The notes under the pieces: generated by a model | Databases searched by the model: none | The model's input: the letters and a program-made list of their open reading frames with translations, nothing else | Told to the model about the DNA's origin: nothing | Part shown: positions 1-11,752 of the stretch, piece after piece | How positions within the stretch are numbered: the first letter of the stretch is position 1 | Layout of the letters: each line of letters begins with the position of its first letter | DNA from: Metaphire vulgaris | Taxonomy: Eukaryota; Annelida; Clitellata; Crassiclitellata; Megascolecidae | Direction: 5' to 3' | Assembly (NCBI GenBank): GCA_018105865.1 | Contig: CM030834.1 | Coordinates: 20,602,219-20,666,218, forward strand | Length of the DNA: 64,000 nucleotides | Made by a program: the position numbers and the translations under genes

Positions 1-149
1 TCCAGTTGAACTATTTTGAATAACTTATTCAGAGGTGGACTGTTCAAAGTTTTCCTAATTAAAATCGAAATCGACAGAGTCCTCGTTTGCATCAGCATCG
101 ATTCAGCACGAGTGACTAATTGCCTGGAACGCCCCTGGTCCAGTAACTA

Positions 150-435
150 TAGAGGCGAAGCCAGGAATTTGATTTGGGTATAAATTTGGGGTGTATATAT
201 AGTTATATATACAGTATATATTATATAAGCTTATATAGTATATATGTTATACAGTGTTTATTCTAGGCCTTCTCTGGGGAAAATCCCCCCAAGTTTTAAA
301 ATTCTCTCCTCAAAAATTTTTATATGATGGCTGGTGGGATGGAAATCCCCCCCAAAGTGTGGAGACTCAGACCGTGTCCCCCTAAACATTTCAAAATCCC
401 CCCAATGTCAAGGTGGCTAGAATAAACACTGTATG

Positions 436-483
<48 letters not shown>

Positions 484-550
484 TGTTTATACATATGCTG
501 ATTTTTGGGGTACATATTTACCGATTTACCCTCCAGTAGCTACGCCCCTG
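150..550. mobile_element. CAGGGGCGTAGC-family element interrupted by another insertion
   Basis: The left part (GGCGAAGCCAGGAATTTGATTTGGG) and right part (ACCGATTTACCCTCC...GCTACGCCCCTG) match the two ends of the elements at 22990-23194 and 25610-25813. The copy is split by the 252-431 element and an (AT)n tract. No target duplication could be read. Confidence 0.6.
252..431. mobile_element. Short hAT-type element with 15-bp perfect inverted repeats
   Basis: The ends CAGTGTTTATTCTAG and CTAGAATAAACACTG are exact inverted repeats. TATGTTATA flanks both sides (243-251 and 432-440), consistent with an 8-9 bp target duplication. The interior is rich in CCCC runs. Related copies are at 12865-13044 and 47129-47305. 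It is nested inside a larger element spanning about 150-550. Confidence 0.8.
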
Positions 551-932
551 CCATGCATGAACGCGATGCTTGCAGTAATGTTAAGGATAGGCCCAGGGCC
601 TACTGTATTTAGGTAAACGACAGATCATGAAGACGTAGCCGTAGGTAAGCAATACGTCTTGCAATGGCGTAGTTTTGTCCTCGTTCAGTGCATTATTAGT
701 TGGATGGACGGAGTCCCTGTGACCCTGTGTTTTATTAGGCCATTCATTATAGGTGAGCGAAGATGGTTGTTTTAAGCGTGACACGACGCAACCACGAGGT
801 CGATTTGACAAGGTGGGTGCCAACATGATTGACAGCTAGCTATATACAGTACGTGCCGAATGAATGATCGGTGTCTATCTTCGAATGAACGGGCAGGCAG
901 GTAGCAACGCTGTCTTGCGTAGAACGAGGGCT

Positions 933-1140
933 GAGGAGGAGGAGGAGGAGGAGGAGGAGGAGGAGGAGGAGGAGGAGGAGGAGGAGGAGGAGGAGGAGGA
1001 GGAGGAGGAGGAGGAGGAGAGGGGACGTAGGAAGAGGAGGAGGAGGAGGAAGAAGAAGAAGAAGAAGAAGAAGCAGAAGAAGAAGAAGAAGAAGAAGAAG
1101 AAGAAGAAGAAGAAGAAGAAGAAGAAGAAGAAGAAGAGGG
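933..1140 (+). repeat. Polypurine tract (GAG)n followed by (GAA)n
   Basis: About 208 bases contain almost only purines, first mostly GAG, then GAA units, with only rare interruptions. A separate (GA)n run follows at 1261-1302. Translations of this region (poly-Glu, poly-Lys, poly-Ser, poly-Phe) are artefacts of the repeat. Confidence 0.95.
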
Positions 1141-1259
1141 AGTTATCGGGGGCTTTTTGCGCTGCAACGCTGTGCTTAAATTCTGCGGCGAAACGCTTGA
1201 AGTCCTCAGTCTGCCGGGAGCGTTCGAGAAAAAGAGAGGAGCTGGACAATATACATTAT

Positions 1260-1307
<48 letters not shown>

Positions 1308-1610
1308 AAAAAGGAACTTTTTAATCTGCTGAGGATTAATTCGAGAAATCGATTTCTCAATTAGACCTATGCACTAATACGGTATATGCTTGTACAGTAC
1401 GCGAAATGTTTTACGCCTGGAAAAGCCGCGCAGAGGAGACAATAGAAGACCTCCTCAGGTGGTTACTGTAGGTGAGTCACCTATAGACGACTAGCTATCG
1501 ATCGAAGATGTGTAGCATGACCTATAGTAACAAAGACAGGTATTTTCGGCTCAAAGCGTCATCAGCATCATAGGCCCAATCATCATCGTCACTGAAGTTG
1601 CCGCCGCCGC

Positions 1611-1718
1611 CACCATCATCGTCATCATCATCGTCATCATCATCGCCGTCGTCATCATCATACTAATAATCATCATCTTTATCATCGTCTTCAAAGTCAT
1701 CATCATCACCATCATCAT

Positions 1719-1769
<51 letters not shown>

Positions 1770-1770
1770 A
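1611..1770 (+). repeat. Imperfect (CAT)n microsatellite
   Basis: Trinucleotide CAT/CAC units run with interruptions and become perfect near 1730-1770. Confidence 0.9.
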
Positions 1771-2082
1771 AGATGAATTTTGATTGTGATTTCACATGAT
1801 GAGAGGCATAGATTTAGAAGGGTAGGTCTATAGAAAATTTAATAAGCAATTTGGAGTCCAAAGTCATTTTAGAACACAGATAATTGATCTTTTTAAAATG
1901 TCCAATTAACAGTAGGTCTGTGTTTTCGCCACAGTCTGATCCTATAACCCAACATTGATATGAATATAATCATAATTATCAATTAACAATTATAACATTT
2001 ATCTTCTAGTCAGTTTAATCTATCAAAGACAGCATTATTAACACCACCATTTGAATATAAATCATTGGTCCGCCATCTTCAG

Positions 2083-2163
<81 letters not shown>
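2083..2163 (+). repeat. (TTA)n microsatellite next to a retroposon tail
   Basis: A perfect TTA run lies directly beside ACAACTTATATAGCGC at 2170-2186. That motif resembles the conserved tail repeated elsewhere in the window beside similar trinucleotide runs. Confidence 0.9.
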
Positions 2164-2164
<1 letters not shown>

Positions 2165-2384
2165 GAGCGACAACTTATATAGCGCTATCTTAAAGCTCAG
2201 GCAGTGGACGAGAGCACTTTACAAAAAAGTTCCATAAGAAGCACTAAAAAGTGCGTTTTCAGTTTTTGAGCAAATCGGTCGGGGAAGATTTCCGACCCGA
2301 CTTCTTCCGGAAGGGAATTCCACGCTATGGGGCTACCCCTTGAGAGAAAGATCTGTCCCCAAACATTGCAGTCTTATCTGAGGG

Positions 2385-2497
2385 AGGCACAACAAGTCTT
2401 AATCCCTGATTAGGCACAACAAGTCTTAATCCCTGATTAGGCACAGCAAGTCTTAATCCCTGATTAGGGCATAATCAAGTCTTAATCCCTGATTAGG
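2385..2497 (+). repeat. Tandem repeat, four units of about 28-33 bp
   Basis: Four direct copies containing CAAGTCTTAATCCCTGATTA follow one another with short spacer changes (GGCACAA, GGCACAG, GGGCATAAT). They are close to identical, pointing to recent amplification. Confidence 0.9.
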
Positions 2498-2747
2498 CAT
2501 GATAGCCTCTGAGGCTATCACAGGTTGGATAATTATAATGCATTTGGAAAAATTGTAATTTTATACAAATTTGTATTTATATGTTATAGATATACATGTA
2601 TATGTATTATTTGAGTTCAGATTTAGTACCACTGATAAAGTCTGACATCGCATTTGCTATAACTGTCAAGATTTTTCTCAAATGATTTATAATCCACCTG
2701 TGCAACAAATCAAAGATCAAGGTTTGGTTCTTATTAGTTGTTACATT

Positions 2748-2933
2748 CAGTGGCGTCGCCAGGAATTTGGGTTGGGGGCAAAGGGGGCTGGCGTGTCAGA
2801 TTTCTTACCCCACCCCACACGCACCCTCCACAAAAACTTTCTCACCGGATATGGATAAATCTGGTAGGTGGTCTGGGGGCAGGTTGAGGGGGGGGGCAGT
2901 TGCCCCATTTGATCCCCCGTGGCTACGCTAATG
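2748..2933. mobile_element. Short hAT-type element (CAGTGGCGTCGCC family)
   Basis: The element begins CAGTGGCGTCGCCAGG and ends GTGGCTACGCTAATG. A perfect 8-bp repeat, GTTACATT, flanks it at 2740-2747 and 2934-2941. The interior is G-rich and has no coding capacity. Confidence 0.75.
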
Positions 2934-3540
2934 GTTACATTACGTTACTTTAATATAATGACAGTGTAATTAAACAAATGGCAGTTGTGATCTTGATGGC
3001 ACAAGCGACTTTTGCTTAAATGGCAGCAGGATTTTTGATCAAACGGCTTTCCCTGCAGTGATTTGGAAATAGAGAAAAATTGGCAAGTTTTCTATTAAGC
3101 TGCTGGTTCTTATCGTGTGCCAAGTTCAAAAACATAATTCGGAACAATTGTTATAGTTTTGCAGTATTTCTTCAAAAAGCATATAACAGGGCGTCTATTC
3201 TATGAACGTTTTACTTTTAAGTAATTGTGTTTCATAAGCAAGAAAGACTATATTTTGAACCGCAGAATTTTGGCTTCTGCCTAATTTTTAGCAATCGCCT
3301 GACCTCTTCTTAGTTTTAGTATATTTTGGGAAAAAAAGAAAAATGTATTGGATTATAATTATTATTATTAGATATGCAATAATTGTGTGATTGCCTAGAA
3401 ATTCAATATAAGGTTTACCGTAAATTGGACCTGGCCCGTGTAGGCTAATTGCTTTTCCACTCCGTGCGTCATGGACAGTGGATGATCTCTAGACCATGCC
3501 ATGGTGTGCAATTGCGTCAAATGCTAAGTACCGTAAGTTT

Positions 3541-3578
3541 ATGTGTGTGTGTGCGTGTGTGTGTGCGTGTGTGTGTGT

Positions 3579-3619
<41 letters not shown>
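3541..3619 (+). repeat. (GT)n microsatellite
   Basis: A GT run with GCGT interruptions, ending about 130 bp before the ROR start codon. Confidence 0.95.
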
Positions 3620-3621
<2 letters not shown>

Positions 3622-3750
3622 AGGAACTGGAGTTATACATGATTCTGTCATTTGTACCGATGGGCGGCGGTTGATCTCTGAAACACTTCACTTTTCAGCA
3701 GATCATCAAAATCCCAGTACACAGTTTGGCCAAATCGCAAGCTTCATAAG

Positions 3751-3892
3751 ATGGAAATGAGAGAGGCATCATCCAAAGCGTTGCATTCGACTTCGCATTG
3801 GCGTCTATTGCTTTGTCTCATCTTGTGGACATTGCTGACAATGGGATTTGGACAGAGCGTACCAGCGGTGCAGACATCCACCTCTCCAGGCG
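3751..3892 (+). CDS. ROR: ROR exon 1: signal peptide
   Basis: The start ATG at 3751 opens a leader with a basic, polar N-terminus followed by the hydrophobic core [16 protein letters not shown], typical of a secretory signal peptide. The exon ends at GGC G|GTAAAT in phase 1. That joins exactly to the Ig exon 20.1 kb downstream (g + gt gives Gly). A second in-frame ATG lies two codons downstream. No other exon was found in the large intron, so a further small 5' exon cannot be excluded. The link to ROR rests on strand, phase and signal-peptide character rather than homology. Confidence 0.6.
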
Positions 3893-6632
3893 GTAAATAC
3901 AACGACGTTTTTGCAGTTTTTGTGTCAAGGTCCAATGTGAATTGAAAACCTTAACACTTAACCGATTGATGAACTGTATGGCCTACATTTTTAATTATGT
4001 GTGACTGTAATTTTAAATATGAAAATTGAATATTTCTCTGCAGAAGGCCACGTCCGGGCTTTGATTTTCTGCATCTCTGTACATTGATTTGAAAAGGCTA
4101 AAGGATAGAAAAGTTGCTCACACGGAAGAGACTGCATGCTGCTCAACATACCATGCATCAAATATTATATGTTCATGTATACATACATGTACATATAATA
4201 AAATATATAGATAATGTATATAAATTATCATAACTTCATTGAACTTGATACCATTTAAAGCTATTAGCTGCTTTGTGGAAACCATTTGTGTTTTTAAGCA
4301 GAATAACATAACTCAGAACTGGATGATAACCTATATGCGATGCATCGTCTGACAGCGTTGCTCGGTGTGATGATGATGAAATGCAATGCTCTTCCAAAAC
4401 AGCTGCATGTCTTCTTTTAATTCGCGAATCTGCATTGACAATAATAATTAGCGCCAGCGATAGACCTATACAGAGGACTATAGCTAGTGGTGCATAGGTG
4501 CGGTGACCGTTGCCTTCAGTTCTCTTGGTCAGATGCCGGGTTAAAGTAAATCATGGACTACTAGTAGTCCATGAGTAAATCCTGGGACAAGAGAGCATTG
4601 CATTCATCTGAACAGTCGCCATTGCGATCGACAGAGCAGTTAAAACGACGACGACGTTTGTCCTATGCTGTCGACACTAATCCCTGTTAAACAAAACCCA
4701 GCGTACGACATAACAATGGCGCTTTCAGTGGAATTCTGTCATAGTAGCCGGCCTATAGTGTAGGCTTGACCGCCTGACCGCCTGTGTGTGTGTGCATTCG
4801 CTGCGGCAAAGAGGTCTAATAAAAAGACCTATATAGTCGGCAACGACGTGCGTTGCATGGCGGGAACGTTTAACAGAATTCGAGTTAACGCTATACGCAG
4901 ACGTGCTAACAGCAGCTATTTGAGATCACGCTTCGTAGGTTGTGTACTGTATAGGGGCCAGTGATATTTTACTGAACGGTAACGGAAATTAGAACTGAAA
5001 TTAAAGGAATCCGTTAACGAAAACAAGAAGTAAAATTAGGAATTTTTTAAAGAACGATAACTGAAATAGAAATGAAATCACCCAATAAAAATAGAAATTG
5101 GAACTGAAATAGAAATATTTTATGAACTGAATTTAACTACCCATCATTTAAAATGGCGTCAATTTGCTTAGGTTGTGTGATATTTGGCGCGCCATATAAT
5201 ATGGCTGTTCGTGAGTGTGTGTGTCTGTGTGTGTGTGTGTCCAAAGTTCAGCGTCAATTGACCAAGGGTGATATGCCAGCCGTTGCTTTCAGTCATTCCT
5301 ACCCCACACATACAGTCATGACTGGGAGGGGGTGACTCGGTTCCCATTGACCTATCAGGCTATCACATGCTAGTCTCGAGACGGCACATGGTGACATGGG
5401 CCTCTGCCTTGATAAATACCATTTCGGAGTCTGTATCAGAAAACTTAAGCGAGTGCTGCTTCGTTGATTTAACGTCGGCGTTAACTTAATTGCAACAATT
5501 GTTAAAAGATGAGTTTAGCTAAACTGTTGGCTGGAAGAAAGCGAGATAGCCCTGTTTGGGATTATTTTATATATGACGAGAAAGCGGACAAATCTCTTTG
5601 TCACGTTCAAGTTGATCAAAGCAGTGACGGAATTTGTGGAGTGAAGCATCCAATACAAAACAAGATGTCAATTACTAGAAATAAAATTAGAAATTAAACT
5701 GAAAATATTTAAACTAGAACTGAAATTATTTTAGTACTGAAATTAGAACTGAAATAGAATTACTGAAGTATAACTGAAATAGAAATGAAATTAAGACCTA
5801 AAATAAGAATGAAAATTAAAATGATTTTTAGAACTGACTGATAGGGGCCACATCCCGAAATTAATATGATTGAAACCGTTTGTGAAAGCGATGATCGAAC
5901 GATAGAACATTCTAGTAATGATAGAGTATCTTAATATGATTTAACTTTTCCACGATAGAACATTCTAGTAATGATAGAGTATCTTAATATGATTTAACTT
6001 TTCCACGATAGAACATTCTAGTAATGATAGAGTATCCTAATACTCCGATTTAACTTTTTCACGTTCTCCTGTTGACATGGAAGTCGTACCTATGCTCGTA
6101 AGTAGGGCCTAAGTGTGCTGCTCCGTTTTACACCGGAAAAATTTAATTTTCTGTGTCTGCGAAATCTCGGAGGATAAATGCAGTGGAATAGTTCTGCCAC
6201 TTTGGATCCAGAGAACGTCATATCTGAGCGGGCGATGAGCGGTTAAGTGCTTCTGCGCGATTTCCTTCGGTAATGGAATAGTCCGTCGGCCCTAGGCGCC
6301 CGCTGCTTATAGTAGCGCTTTCAGAAGTCGTTGATTAATTGTGCTATCAGGTGGTCGGTCGAAATGGTCGTTCTCGAGTCTCGAGAGCGCGCTGCACTCT
6401 GTTATATCAGAGTATCTGGGTACCCTTTTTGATTATTCGGAATTTAGGATACTCTATCATGCAGCACTTTCGTCAGACAGTTTCAAAATTCAGACGATGT
6501 CCGTCCACCACCCTAAGCTGCCTGGCGTAGGTACATATATACTGTGGTATTATCAGTGCGCTGGAAAATTCATCATGACCTGGTTGTAAAAACCTCAATC
6601 CTAATAAGTAAACTCTGCTGCATCGGCATCGG

Positions 6633-6677
<45 letters not shown>

Positions 6678-8870
6678 CAGTTTGTAGAAGCCTTGGAACC
6701 CTGCCCCCTCATTCCGGAGACCTGGCTACGCCAGTGTCAATAACACTAACTAATTTATACCGCTTAATAAAGATTAATTTTTTTAAAATTATCTCCAGCC
6801 ATATTTACTGTCTATATGAAACGCAGAGGGTATATTTCTGCGGGCTTTGTTAAGCATTAAAATTCATTCCAGAGATGCATTTTATGGTTACTATGGTATG
6901 CAGGACCTAATTTGTATCTCGCCATAAAAAGAACCGCTTGAACCGCGGGCGAGTAATGAGATTCAAACACAAGAATTGATCGATCGTGAACGGAAAAAAA
7001 CTCGGGTTCAAGTCACTCGTATATATTGAGAGAATTCTTCATCCATAGACCTGCACGGTGATCACGAAAATCGGGACCCCCTAGATTAATGAATATAACT
7101 CAACGAAAAGTCAACTAATATTCAACAAAGTTGTAGTACGTGTACTTTAGATAGTTCTAATGATATTCCACTCATAGTTTGTGTTCAAACGGTCCGCCAT
7201 TTGCTGCAATACACGCACGAAGACGCCTACGCAATTGCTTGAATGACGCATCAATGATGCCTTGATCAATCTCGTCCCACACTTGCATGATGCGTTGTCA
7301 CAGGTCCTCAATATCACGGACTTTCGTTCGGTGAACGCGTTCCTGCATAACACTCCAAATTTTATAATCCACCAGATTCAAATCCTGGCTGTTGGGTGGC
7401 CAGAGAGTAGGCGGAATGAAGTCCGGCGTTTCGTTACCTAACAGCTCAACTGTCTCTCGAGCTCTGTGTGCCGGTGCGCCGCCCTGTTGGAATGTGTAAT
7501 AATCTGAGAAAGTTTGGGTGTCCGGCAGCAGTCCCTGCATCAGTAGAACGTCTCTGTAATACTGTCCGTTAACTTTCACCCCCGGCTCGACGAAGTGAAT
7601 AGCTGTACGACCGAGTGCTGAAACACCAACTGATACCATTAAGGACTTGGTGAAAGTCGGACGAGTACGCAGAAGACGAGCGCCAGTGATGTCCTTCTTT
7701 CTTGTACCAGCTGCAGCGTAGAGGCGAAATATTTTTTGAGGATCGAGACTGCCTCCTAGGCCTAATATAATTAAAATTTCAGCATGATTGGTCAAAAGGT
7801 TGTTAAGTTATACTCATTAATCTAGGGGGTCCCGATTTTCGTGATCACGGTGTATATAGCCTAGGCCTATTATAGGCCTATTGGAATCAAAAGCAAATAA
7901 TGTCTCTGTGTAGCGGACTGAATGCCTTTCGTAACTGCTTTGCTACTGGATGGAGAGACTCTAAGCTGCTAAGAGAGGAATATCGACTTCTATGACCGAT
8001 ATTTCTCCTGTCTTTGTTCTCTGGCAACAGCCGAAGGCCGTATGGGCATAAAAGCCCGTTTGTAATGTTTGATCCATAAGCCAGCTTTCTACTGTATATC
8101 CGTTTTATGCGTAATGGTATAGGTAGCATTAACTGTAGCCAGGAGGTATTTGAGTATTGAGTATACATCAGCCAATGATTTGCCTGTATGTCTTAAGATG
8201 CTCGTACGATTCTCACCAGTGGCGGTTCCAGAATTTCTTGGTGGGGGGATGAATGAATTCATAGAAAGTTGGTGGGGGATGGAAATAGAAGGAAAAAACC
8301 AACAAACCTTGCCGGAAAAGGCTGAAAAGGGGAATTCTATCCCTAATTTTACTACGCTTTTACCGAAAAAATAAGTTGACAAGCAGGAAAAGGTCATCCC
8401 CAGTTAGTTTTACCAGACTTTTCCCCAAAAACAGGTTTTCACAAGCAAAAAAAGTAACTCCGAAAGTCCGGTGGGAGATGCATCCCCACTCATCCCCCCT
8501 CCCCCTCTCCCCACATGATGGAACCGCCACTGATTCTCAATCTTGTGTTGAAACGCTCAGTGGATCTAGGTCTATATAGGCCTATCTATCTAGATTTTCT
8601 ATGGAGAATTATACGATCATACGTGTAATTGATGACCGTCGACCGTTCGTTCGTTCGTTCGTTCGTTCGTTCGTTCGTGAGTGAGTGAGTGAGTGAGTGA
8701 GTGCCCGAGCAGAAATTATTGCTGGTGAAATGAAAAAATACTTCGGGTGTAAAAGATACAAGGTTTAGACTCTCCGGTATCCCACGATGCAGCTGTAAAG
8801 TTGTAATCTATCAATGGCTTCTTAGAATCCGAATCCCTTTCCAGCTACATTGAACTCTCCTAAGGGTGTA

Positions 8871-8933
<63 letters not shown>

Positions 8934-9360
8934 CCAAATCAGTATACTTTACATATAATGCAGTATATATATAACACATATATATACATAATATGCAACA
9001 TATATATATATGATATAAATATCAAAAAGTCAAAGTTCTTCCCCGAGCCTCACGGGCTATACGCTGATCTCCGTTTCTATAGCCCTCAGCCAGGCGTGCA
9101 ATGCCACGGATACGGGGCTAGTGTATCGCATAGCGTACCTGTTTGACTTATATTTTACCACTGCTCCTCATACCGCGAAAAGGCTGAGTCGACCTTTAGG
9201 TCTCCTGCGGACTCGAACCCGCGACCTTCAGCTCCATCGTCCAACGCTGTTACCACTCTGCTAACTTCCTGCCCTGATATAAATATAATATATAAAATAT
9301 ATATTATATATATATATTATATAATATATAAAAATATATATTATATATAATTATTTATAC

Positions 9361-9396
<36 letters not shown>

Positions 9397-10643
9397 TAAG
9401 TTCTCTGCCCGGATGCAGGTTCTGGTTATATACATTATAAATAATATATATAGCAAAATATACTGTGCCCCAAATTTATACTCCCCAAATGAAATTCCTG
9501 GCTACGCCCCTGCTCTCATTCGATGCGGTTGCTAACGATTCTTCACAATTTGCGAGAAACTTTGATCATGACTTTGTGTTGTTCGAATGGGCAGGACATG
9601 GAAACAGCCTCAAGGAAAGTCATTCGCTTGATTTTGTATTTCCTTTCTAGGCTGTCGTTCGGTTTCATTTCTTCTGTCTTACTAATTAAAGGGCGGTTTC
9701 AGGACGCTGGTTCCTTATCATCGGACGACGTAATTGGATGAAACGACGCAATAAACCTTTTGCAACCCCCCTTCCCCTCCCCCACACGGGATTGAAACGA
9801 CTTTTTGTACGTGTAGGTAGCTAACGATGTCGCTAATGACCAGCGGAGATGAAACCCAGAAAGGACAGCTCTAATTCTCTCGTTCGCCTATTATTGGCGC
9901 TTGTCAAAATCAACCACATTTTAACCGTATCGTTGAACCAACAAGAGCTAGTAGACAACATTTCTTTTAAAATAGTCGGTGTTTCAAGACCAGTGGCGGT
10001 TCCAGGAATTCCTGGTGGGGGGATGAAAAAATTATAGGAAGTTGGTGGGGTGGGGGGATGCAAGGTGAAGAAGAAAAATAAAATAAAAGAGGAAAAGGTC
10101 ATTGTTAGTGTTTTGCCCATTAAATATTAATAAACCTTGCCAAAAAAGACCGACAAGCAAAAAAAGAAGGTCATTCGCAGTATTTTTCACTATTTAAAAA
10201 CACCGGAAAATAGATTGACAAGCAATAAAAGGTCATCCGGAACCTCGGTGGGGGGATGCATCCCCAGTCATCAACATGGTGGAACCGCCACTGTTCAAGA
10301 TCCAGCCTGATGCGCACTTCTTGTGGGCGCTGTAACTTGGAAGGCTCTTCTTCCTTGGAACTTCGGTCTTGAAAGTTGAAACCGAACATTTTAACAGAAA
10401 CGCTCTGCATGCTCTTGTCTTCGCTGCTGTTCCTCTGTTTATCATTTGACCGGGCAACGGGTCGTTGGCGCTAATGCAACGCGATGCGCCGGATTATCTG
10501 AGTAATCGTGGCAAACGATGTCCTGCAGTTATCCGGTATTGGTCTTTGTTATTCCTAGTACTCTGCAGGGTGGCCTCAGGCGCGACCTTTGCTGACGCCT
10601 TGCAGGTGACTGTAAAATGACTGAAGTTAGTCAATGAATGCCT

Positions 10644-10697
<54 letters not shown>

Positions 10698-11715
10698 GAA
10701 GCCTCAATTCCAGCAGATCCTGGATCCTGGATTTTCAACCGACAGATGCATTGGAACTGAGTTGTAGGGGGCGGAAGATGGCAGAGTGGGTTACGTGCTG
10801 GAGCGTCAGGCTGACGGAGCGGGTTCAAGCCTCGTTAGTGCCCCTAGTGGCTTTCACACAGCAGCAATGCCTTCTAAGCCACTTTAAATCATGCTAAGTA
10901 ATGCCATTAGCGATATGCTCTCCACTGCTGGACATATTAGAGTGATAAACGACTTTACAATAACGTCAGAATTCGTAATTTATCTAATTATTAGATCAAT
11001 GCTGATCACCGGCGACTGAACAGGACGCAGTGAGCCTCGTACAGACTCATCCGAAACTCCGTTTTAAACTTCAGGCCTGCGGCATTAATCATTTCGAACA
11101 TCAAAAAAGCCCGTTAAAATATTTGTGTAAAAGATAAGTTGCCTTTCATCGTGCCCAGTAAGTAGCTCAATAAACCTTTTTGCCAGTGGGTCTTGCACCC
11201 ACTCTGTTTGATGTTTCACGTTTGAATTTTTGTCTTTGTGACTCATTTCTGGACTCGTGTTCTAACTAGACGAGCTTCTCACCTGACGCTCAGATTGCGC
11301 CTATCGATCGTTCCATCCATAGACTCATTTCGATCCTGAACCTTTGAAACAGGAATCCCGCAACAATATCTCAAACCTGAAACCGAGAACTGAAAGAGAG
11401 CTTCTCGTGTGCTCGATCTTCTTCTTTCCGGTCGAAAGCGATTGGCACAAAAATTCCTAAGATTTTACAAGAAGAGGAAGAAGAGGAAGAAGAAGAAGTA
11501 GAAGAGGAGGAGGAAGAACTTCCGAAGAAGACGAAGACGCGTTTGTCATCGCTCTTCTGAGTTGTCATGATCACACAAGTATAAACAATTTGCGGAGGCT
11601 GCGGTAACCATGATAAGTGGATAAGTGATCGCTGGTTTAGACCGCGATGAGGAATTGATGAAAATCAAATCTGCGTCTTAGATAGAAAAGGAGAGAGAGA
11701 CACACACACAGAGGA

Positions 11716-11752
<37 letters not shown>

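Noticed and set aside
864..1364. Long open frames with poly-Glu, poly-Lys, poly-Ser or poly-Phe
   Set aside because: They are translations of the GAG/GAA microsatellite and have no non-repeat homology.
2385..2497. CRISPR-like repeat-spacer array
   Set aside because: Only four units with 8-12 bp spacers in an animal nuclear genome; a minisatellite explains it.
9209..9275. Possible tRNA gene on the minus strand
   Set aside because: A and B boxes are present, but the acceptor stem and 3' end do not close and the same sequence continues into a repeated body, so it is a SINE.
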